The notes under the pieces: generated by a model
What the model was told of the DNA's origin: nothing
Databases searched by the model: none
Seen by the model: the letters and a program-made list of their open reading frames with translations, nothing else
Source of the DNA: Candidatus Competibacter denitrificans Run_A_D11
Lineage (GTDB): Bacteria > Pseudomonadota > Gammaproteobacteria > Competibacterales > Competibacteraceae
Direction of reading: 5' to 3'
Assembly: GCF_001051235.1 (NCBI RefSeq)
Contig: NZ_CBTJ020000001.1
Span: 124,001-188,000, forward strand
Length of the DNA: 64,000 nt
Program-made: the position numbers and the translations under genes
Shown: positions 59,256 to 64,000 of the stretch, piece after piece
How positions within the stretch are numbered: the first letter of the stretch is position 1
Layout of the letters: the number at the start of each line of letters is the position of its first letter

Positions 59256-59834
59256 ATGAAACCGTCCCGCAAAAAGCTGTTGATCGCTGCCGCCGTCGCT
59301 GGCCTCGGCTTGGCCACCGTGACTATTGCCCAGCCCTGGGGCGGTGGCGATGGTCCCATGATGGGCGGCGGGGGTGACTGCGCCATGATGGGCGGTAGGC
59401 ATGGTAAGGGGCATGGTCCGATGGGCGGTAACCCCGAGCAGCGGATGGCAATGATGCAACAGTTCCACGCCGAGCGGATGGAATTGTTGGAAGCGCGGCT
59501 GAAATTGAAACCCGAACAAGCCACTGCGTGGAAGGCACTCCGGGCTACTCAAGATGCGCGCCATGCCGAGATGGTGAAGATGCGACAGGATATGCAAGAT
59601 AAAGAAGAGACCGTCATGGCTTTCTTCGATGAACGGATTCAGGGTATGGAACGCAAGCTGGCCGGGATGAAAAGCATGGCCAAAGCCGTCGGCGATCTGT
59701 ATGCCACCCTTGACCCAGCCCAGAAAAAGGTGATGGATGATTTCTTTACCGACCGACCGATGCGTCGAATGATGCGCGACCCATCCGGTACCGCCACGCC
59801 TCCCGCTCCACCTGCGGCACCCCCGGCCCAATAA
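59256..59834 (+). CDS. Spy/CpxP-like periplasmic LTXXQ protein
   Basis: The 192-residue protein has a signal peptide (KKLLIAAAVAGLGLATVTIA), a Gly/Met/His-rich segment (MMGGGGDCAMMGGRHGKGHG) suited to metal binding, and helical LTXXQ-type repeats (LKLKPEQATAWKAL, LYATLDPAQKKVMDD). It ends in a proline-rich tail. Spy/CpxP proteins are periplasmic chaperones or stress sensors controlled by Cpx/Bae-like systems. The divergent two-component pair supports this reading. Confidence 0.88.
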   Translation: MKPSRKKLLIAAAVAGLGLATVTIAQPWGGGDGPMMGGGGDCAMMGGRHGKGHGPMGGNPEQRMAMMQQFHAERMELLEARLKLKPEQATAWKALRATQDARHAEMVKMRQDMQDKEETVMAFFDERIQGMERKLAGMKSMAKAVGDLYATLDPAQKKVMDDFFTDRPMRRMMRDPSGTATPPAPPAAPPAQ

Positions 59835-59865
59835 CTACGCTTAAAGCGGGATTGACTTAAACGCC

Positions 59866-59903
59866 AGGCGACACGCGACGATGAGTGTCGCCTTGGTGTT
59901 TTA
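59866..59903 (+). terminator. Rho-independent terminator after the Spy-like gene
   Basis: AGGCGACAC pairs perfectly with GTGTCGCCT across a 10-nt loop (59866-59893). A TGGTGTTTTA run follows. It ends the Spy-like transcript. Confidence 0.8.
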
Positions 59904-60271
59904 GGAAATCGGCCAACCTTTCCCCTTACTCGCGCAACACCACCCGACTTCCCTCCTGTATTCCGCCAAGCACCCAGCATGGCATAAACTCGCGCACTGG
60001 ATCATCGTCACAGCGTACTCAGTGAGCACAAACGACCACTTCACCCCGTTCGAACCAGCGATTTTTCAAAATCCGACTTGTTCTATACAGTGATTTCGGC
60101 TAATTGTTACCGATTAATCGAAAATAAACTCCAGTTTGAACCCTTCCCCTGCGGGGGGATCATCGTGCATGGGAGAAATGTAACCTGTTCCATGCTGTTT
60201 CGCCCGGCCACGGGCGCAGACTGAGCTGATCAGCAACTCGATTGCAGAACCATTTGAGGAGAAGATTTATT
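59904..60271 (+). promoter_or_regulatory. Intergenic leader upstream of livK
   Basis: These 368 bp precede livK and hold no gene. GAGGAG lies about 10 nt before the livK ATG. TATACA near 60095 could be a -10, but no convincing -35 is paired with it. The last 100 bp (after the CCCCTGCGGGGGG hairpin near 60150) are GC-rich. Confidence 0.4.
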
Positions 60272-61396
60272 ATGAAAACATTCAGCCGCCATGTTTTAAG
60301 TGCCGCCGTGACGACCATTATCCTGGGTCTGGGCAGCGCAGCGCACGCCGCCGAAGACACCATCAAGATCGCGCTGGCTGGCCCGACCACCGGCCCGGTC
60401 GCCCAATACGGCGACATGCAGATGATGGGCGCCAAGATGGCGGTCGAACAGATCAACGCCAAGGGCGGGGTCAACGGCAAAAAGCTGGAAGCGGTGGTGA
60501 TGGATGACGCCTGCGAACCGAAACAGGCGGTCGCCGTCGCCAACCAGATCGTCAACCAGAAAATCAAGTTCGTGATCGGCCATCTGTGTTCCGGCTCCAC
60601 CCAGCCCGCCTCCAAGCTGTACGAGGACGAAGGCATCTTCATGATCACCCCGGCGGCCACCAACCCCGCCATCACCCAACAGAAATACAAGATGGTGTTC
60701 CGCACTATCGGCACCGACGACCAGCAAGGCCCGACCGCCGGCCGTTACATCGCCAATAAAGTGAAACCCAAGAAACTGGCGATCATTCACGACAAGCAAC
60801 AGTACGGCGAAGGCATCGCCAAAGAAGTCGATAAGACCGTCAAGGCCGCTGGCATCACGCCTGTCCTGTTTGAAGGCATCAACAAGGGCCAGACCGATTT
60901 CTCGGCGCTGATCACCAAGATGAAGAAAGACGGGGTGGATTTCGTCTATTACGGCGGCTATCACCCGGAACTGGGCCTGCTGCTGCGGCAATCGCGCGAA
61001 CAGGGTTTTGACGCCAAGTACATGGGGCCGGAAGGCGTCGGCAACAAAGACATCAGCGCCATCGCTGGCCCGGCCTCCGAAGGCTTGCTGGTGACCTTGC
61101 CCGCCGATTTCAGCGCCGATCCGGCCAACGCCGAGCTGGTCAAAGCCTTCAAGGCCAAGAATGAAGACCCCACCGGCCCCTTCGTCATGCCGGCTTATGC
61201 GGGGGTCCAGATCATCGCCGATTCCATCAAGGCCACCAAGACCGAAGATGCGGTGAAGATCGCCGATTATGTCCGCAAGAACAGCTTCCAAACCCCGATT
61301 GGCAAGGTGGCTTTCAAAGAGAACGGCGACCTGAAGGAATTCGAGTTCGTCGTTTTCAACTGGCACGCCGACGCCACCAAGACCCCGGTCAAATAA
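60272..61396 (+). CDS. livK: Branched-chain amino-acid ABC transporter, periplasmic binding protein
   Basis: The 374-residue protein has a signal peptide (FSRHVLSAAVTTIILGLGSA) and the Leu/Ile/Val-binding fold: IKIALAGPTTGPVAQYGD, VIGHLCSGSTQPASKLYEDE (part), FRTIGTDDQQGPTAGRYIA and VDFVYYGGYHPELGLLLRQS. It binds branched-chain amino acids or related ligands and docks to LivHMGF. The ATG at 60272 has GAGGAG upstream. A strong terminator lies between it and livH, which would leave more binding protein than permease. Confidence 0.93.
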   Translation: MKTFSRHVLSAAVTTIILGLGSAAHAAEDTIKIALAGPTTGPVAQYGDMQMMGAKMAVEQINAKGGVNGKKLEAVVMDDACEPKQAVAVANQIVNQKIKFVIGHLCSGSTQPASKLYEDEGIFMITPAATNPAITQQKYKMVFRTIGTDDQQGPTAGRYIANKVKPKKLAIIHDKQQYGEGIAKEVDKTVKAAGITPVLFEGINKGQTDFSALITKMKKDGVDFVYYGGYHPELGLLLRQSREQGFDAKYMGPEGVGNKDISAIAGPASEGLLVTLPADFSADPANAELVKAFKAKNEDPTGPFVMPAYAGVQIIADSIKATKTEDAVKIADYVRKNSFQTPIGKVAFKENGDLKEFEFVVFNWHADATKTPVK

Positions 61397-61408
61397 CCTG
61401 AGGAGCCA

Positions 61409-61437
61409 GGGCGAGGACTAAAAACCTCGCCCTTTTT
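61409..61437 (+). terminator. Rho-independent terminator between livK and livH
   Basis: GGGCGAGG pairs perfectly with CCTCGCCC across an 8-nt loop, followed by TTTTT. It should act as a partial terminator and set the ratio of binding protein to permease. Confidence 0.92.
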
Positions 61438-61492
61438 GTTGGTGCGCCGCTCGCTCGGCGTTCGGTAGTCCACCCTCTCAGTCGCGGCGGCC

Positions 61493-62422
61493 ATGTCTGG
61501 GTTCTCCTTTCTCGAATTTCTTCAGCAGATCATCAACGGTCTGACGCTGGGCAGCATTTATGCCCTGATCGCCATCGGCTATACGATGGTGTACGGCATC
61601 ATCGGCATGATCAATTTCGCCCACGGCGAGATTTACATGATCGGCGCCTATGTCGGCCTGATGGTCATTACCGGCCTGGGCCTGTTCGGCGTCCATAGCA
61701 TCACCGCGATTCTTTTGGTGACGCTGGCTATCAGCATCCTGGTCACTGGTTCCTACGGCTGGACGGTGGAGCGGCTGGCTTATCGTCCCTTGCGCGGCAG
61801 TCCCCGGCTAGTGCCACTGATCTCGGCCATCGGCGTGTCGATCTTCCTGCAAAACTACGTGCAGATCGGCCAGGGCGCGCGTGATGTGTCGATGCAGCCG
61901 GTGTTGACCGGCGGTTGGCGCTTCGGCCCGGAAGGCGGCTTTCAAGTTTATGTGTCCTACATGCAGGTGCTGATCGCGGTGATTACGGTGGCGTTCATGA
62001 GCGGGTTGACCCTGTTTATCGGCCGCTCGCGGATGGGCCGCGCCTGTCGCGCCTGTTCCGAGGATCGCGGCATGGCCAACCTGCTCGGCATCGACACCGA
62101 TCGGGTGATCGCCTTGACCTTCGTGCTCGGCGCGGCGCTGGCGGCGGTGGCGGGAGTGCTGGTCAGCATGTATTACGGGCTGGTGAATCCCTTCATCGGC
62201 TTTATCGCCGGCTTGAAGGCGTTTACGGCGGCGGTGCTGGGCGGAATCGGCAGCATTCCCGGCGCGATGCTCGGTGGGGTGGTGCTGGGGCTGGCGGAGA
62301 GCTTCGCCTCCGCTTATCTGCAAACCGAATACAAGGACGTGGTGGCGTTCGCGCTGCTGATTCTGGTGCTGCTGGTGCGACCCACCGGCCTGTTGGGTCG
62401 GCCCGACGTGGAGAAGGTGTAG
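61493..62422 (+). CDS. livH: Branched-chain amino-acid ABC transporter permease LivH
   Basis: The 309-residue membrane permease has [37 protein letters not shown] and the EAA-like loop [20 protein letters not shown] (shown in part). [15 protein letters not shown] and the [13 protein letters not shown] end are typical. It forms the channel with LivM. It starts 96 bp after livK's stop, behind the terminator. Confidence 0.94.
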   Translation: MSGFSFLEFLQQIINGLTLGSIYALIAIGYTMVYGIIGMINFAHGEIYMIGAYVGLMVITGLGLFGVHSITAILLVTLAISILVTGSYGWTVERLAYRPLRGSPRLVPLISAIGVSIFLQNYVQIGQGARDVSMQPVLTGGWRFGPEGGFQVYVSYMQVLIAVITVAFMSGLTLFIGRSRMGRACRACSEDRGMANLLGIDTDRVIALTFVLGAALAAVAGVLVSMYYGLVNPFIGFIAGLKAFTAAVLGGIGSIPGAMLGGVVLGLAESFASAYLQTEYKDVVAFALLILVLLVRPTGLLGRPDVEKV

Positions 62423-62424
62423 CC

Positions 62425-63702
62425 ATGCCCCGCGCCCTGTCCGATGCACTATTGGCGGCGGCGTTGACCGCCGTCCTCCTCACCCCGATCTTTGGCCTGC
62501 ACATTCGCGTTGATGGCGTCAACGTCTCGCTCAATCGCACCCCGATGCCGGTCATCGTCGCGGTGGTGATCGTCTTTTTGCTGCGCTTGTTCCAGCAGCC
62601 GCTGCAACGGCTCTGGGCCAAGCTGCGCGCGCCGGCTTCCTGGCGCGAAAACGCCCTGACCGCCGCTCTGGGTCAGACCGTCCAGCAGCCACGTTATCGG
62701 CTGGCGCTGTGGTTGCTGCTGCTGGCCGCCGCCATGATCTGGCCGTTCACCGCCTCGCGCGGCGCGGTGGACGTGATGACGCTGGCCTTGATCTACGTGA
62801 TGCTGGGCTTGGGGCTGAACATCGTGGTCGGCTTCGCCGGTTTGCTGGTGTTGGGCTACGCCGCGTTCTATGCGGTCGGGGCCTACACCTACGCCTATCT
62901 GGCCCAGCAATACGGGCTGTCGTTCTGGTGGGGTTTACCGCTGGCCGGTGGGCTGGCGGCGCTGACCGGCTTCCTGCTCGGCCTGCCGGTGCTGCGGCTG
63001 CGCGGCGATTATCTGGCTATCGTCACCCTCGGTTTCGGTGAAATCACCCGACTGCTGTTGAATAACCTGAATTCGCTGACCGGCGGTCCCGACGGTATCG
63101 GCAACATTCCCCGCCCCACCCTGTTTGGGCTGGAATTCAACCGTGTCGCCAGTGAGGATGGAACGGCTTTTCACGAATTTTTCGGCCTGGACTACAGCGG
63201 CAATCACGGGGTGATTTTCATGTATTTGCTGGGGCTGGCGTTGGTGCTGGCCACCCTGTTTGTGATCAACCGTTTGCTGCGGATGCCGCTGGGCCGCGCC
63301 TGGGAAGCCCTGCGTGAAGATGAAACCGCCTGTCGTTCGCTGGGCTTGAACCCCACCGTCATCAAACTGTCGGCGCTGACCCTGAGCGCCGCCTTCGCCG
63401 GTTTCGCCGGAGCCTTTTTCGCGGCCCGGCAAGGCTATATCAATCCCGAATCCTTCACCTTCATCGAATCGGCGATGGTGCTGGCGATTGTGGTGCTGGG
63501 CGGGATGGGATCGCAACTTGGCGTGATGCTGGCGGCGGTCGCTATCACCGTGTTGCCGGAACTGGCGCGCGAGTTCAACGAATACCGGATGCTGGCTTTC
63601 GGGCTGGTGATGGTGCTGATGATGATGTGGCGACCGCAAGGGCTGATTCCCGCCTCCCGCCCACCGCAGAAATTGCCCGAACATGCGGAGGCGACCCAAT
63701 GA
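62425..63702 (+). CDS. livM: Branched-chain amino-acid ABC transporter permease LivM
   Basis: The 425-residue permease has a longer N-terminal extension, then [20 protein letters not shown] and [32 protein letters not shown] and the cytoplasmic loop [20 protein letters not shown] (shown in part) follow. The ATG at 62425 is 2 bp after livH's stop; a much longer upstream open frame lies inside livH and is rejected. Its last codons overlap livG as ATGA. Confidence 0.94.
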   Translation: MPRALSDALLAAALTAVLLTPIFGLHIRVDGVNVSLNRTPMPVIVAVVIVFLLRLFQQPLQRLWAKLRAPASWRENALTAALGQTVQQPRYRLALWLLLLAAAMIWPFTASRGAVDVMTLALIYVMLGLGLNIVVGFAGLLVLGYAAFYAVGAYTYAYLAQQYGLSFWWGLPLAGGLAALTGFLLGLPVLRLRGDYLAIVTLGFGEITRLLLNNLNSLTGGPDGIGNIPRPTLFGLEFNRVASEDGTAFHEFFGLDYSGNHGVIFMYLLGLALVLATLFVINRLLRMPLGRAWEALREDETACRSLGLNPTVIKLSALTLSAAFAGFAGAFFAARQGYINPESFTFIESAMVLAIVVLGGMGSQLGVMLAAVAITVLPELAREFNEYRMLAFGLVMVLMMMWRPQGLIPASRPPQKLPEHAEATQ

Positions 63703-64000
63703 GCCTCGCTGCTGCGCTCCCCGCTGGCCAACCCGCCGATCAGCCTTTGCTGGCGGTGCGGAACCTGAGTATGCGTTTCGGCGGCCTGCTGGCGGTGGAT
63801 AACGTCGCTTTCGATGTCCGGCGCGGCCAGATTTTCGCCATCATCGGCCCCAACGGTGCGGGCAAGACCACCGTGTTCAACTGCGTCGGCGGTTTCTACC
63901 ATCCCACCACCGGCAGTGTGGCGCTGGACGGACAGGCGATCAACCATCTGCCCAGCCATCGGATCGCCCGGCTGGGACTGGTGCGCACCTTCCAGAATGT
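63699..64000 (+). CDS. livG: Branched-chain amino-acid ABC transporter ATPase LivG, N-terminal part
   Basis: About 100 residues are present before the right edge. After a short leader comes [20 protein letters not shown], the Walker [10 protein letters not shown], and [19 protein letters not shown], matching LivG. The ATG overlaps the livM stop. livF would be expected beyond the window. Confidence 0.9.
   Translation, partial: MSLAAALPAGQPADQPLLAVRNLSMRFGGLLAVDNVAFDVRRGQIFAIIGPNGAGKTTVFNCVGGFYHPTTGSVALDGQAINHLPSHRIARLGLVRTFQN

Noticed and set aside
60296..61366. A 356-codon minus-strand frame opposite livK
   Set aside because: It is an antisense shadow rich in Gly/His/Asp. The plus strand has a clear LivK with signal peptide and ribosome site.
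61915..62424. An upstream extension of livM into livH
   Set aside because: The region codes for the LivH C-terminus in another frame. The extension is Arg/Gly-rich and not permease-like.

Overview
The window is about 57-58% GC by eye and reads as a chromosomal segment of a gammaproteobacterium. The supporting genes are rsd/algQ, rnk, DUF3301, the divergent rsgA/orn pair, tsaB and a CsdA-type DEAD helicase. The metabolic genes fit an acetate- and storage-carbon-using heterotroph: a methylsuccinyl-CoA-dehydrogenase-like enzyme, ETF:ubiquinone oxidoreductase, an acetate permease and a Liv amino-acid transporter. A Competibacter-like relative is my guess; nothing here proves it.

Layout. 1-1.9 kb: an acyl-CoA dehydrogenase with a long N-terminal extension and a MaoC hydratase running off the edge, possibly ethylmalonyl-CoA pathway steps. 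2.2-5.7 kb: an unrecognised protein converging on a dCache histidine kinase. 5.9-9.6 kb: DUF3301, two overlapping Era-type GTPase genes and a thioesterase. 9.7-10.6 kb: a radical SAM gene broken by one in-frame TAA. 10.6-16 kb: rsd, tsaB, a GST, a DEAD helicase, DUF2062 and lgt. 16.3-22.1 kb: a cyclase, a CDF metal exporter with a His-Asp repeat tail, a split spermidine-synthase-like pair and an arsR-acr3-arsC operon. 22.2-26.6 kb: DAHP synthase, a sugar ABC ATPase, a GH1 glucosidase and a TPR protein. 26.6-29.5 kb: a FIST sensor overlapping a hybrid kinase. 29.6-37.2 kb: a sulfate-binding protein, a LysE exporter, rsgA, orn, ETF-QO, a class I amidotransferase, tRNA-Ser, rnk and dgkA. 37.2-46.1 kb: a GH144-like secreted protein, a FecR/LysM-CHASE2/GGDEF/EAL operon and a sensor-exonuclease fusion. 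46.4-53.9 kb: DUF485-actP, an RNA methyltransferase, an EamA transporter, tRNA-Leu, sugE, hemF and a TerC/CBS protein.

54-56.9 kb is the accessory region. It is AT-rich and holds a retron-type reverse transcriptase (NAxxH, YVDD and ITG motifs). An XRE-type HTH gene lies 3 bp upstream of it. Upstream of that is a promoter-driven, hairpin-rich leader, which is the candidate msr-msd RNA. The block is flanked by a frameshifted GNAT remnant, a repeat element and an aldo/keto-reductase remnant, the pattern expected of a defence-type insertion.

56.9-64 kb: an OmpR/EnvZ-like pair divergent from a Spy/CpxP-like periplasmic protein, then the livK-livH-livM-livG transporter running off the right edge. 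Many operons are tightly packed, with ATGA, GTGA or TGATG overlaps.
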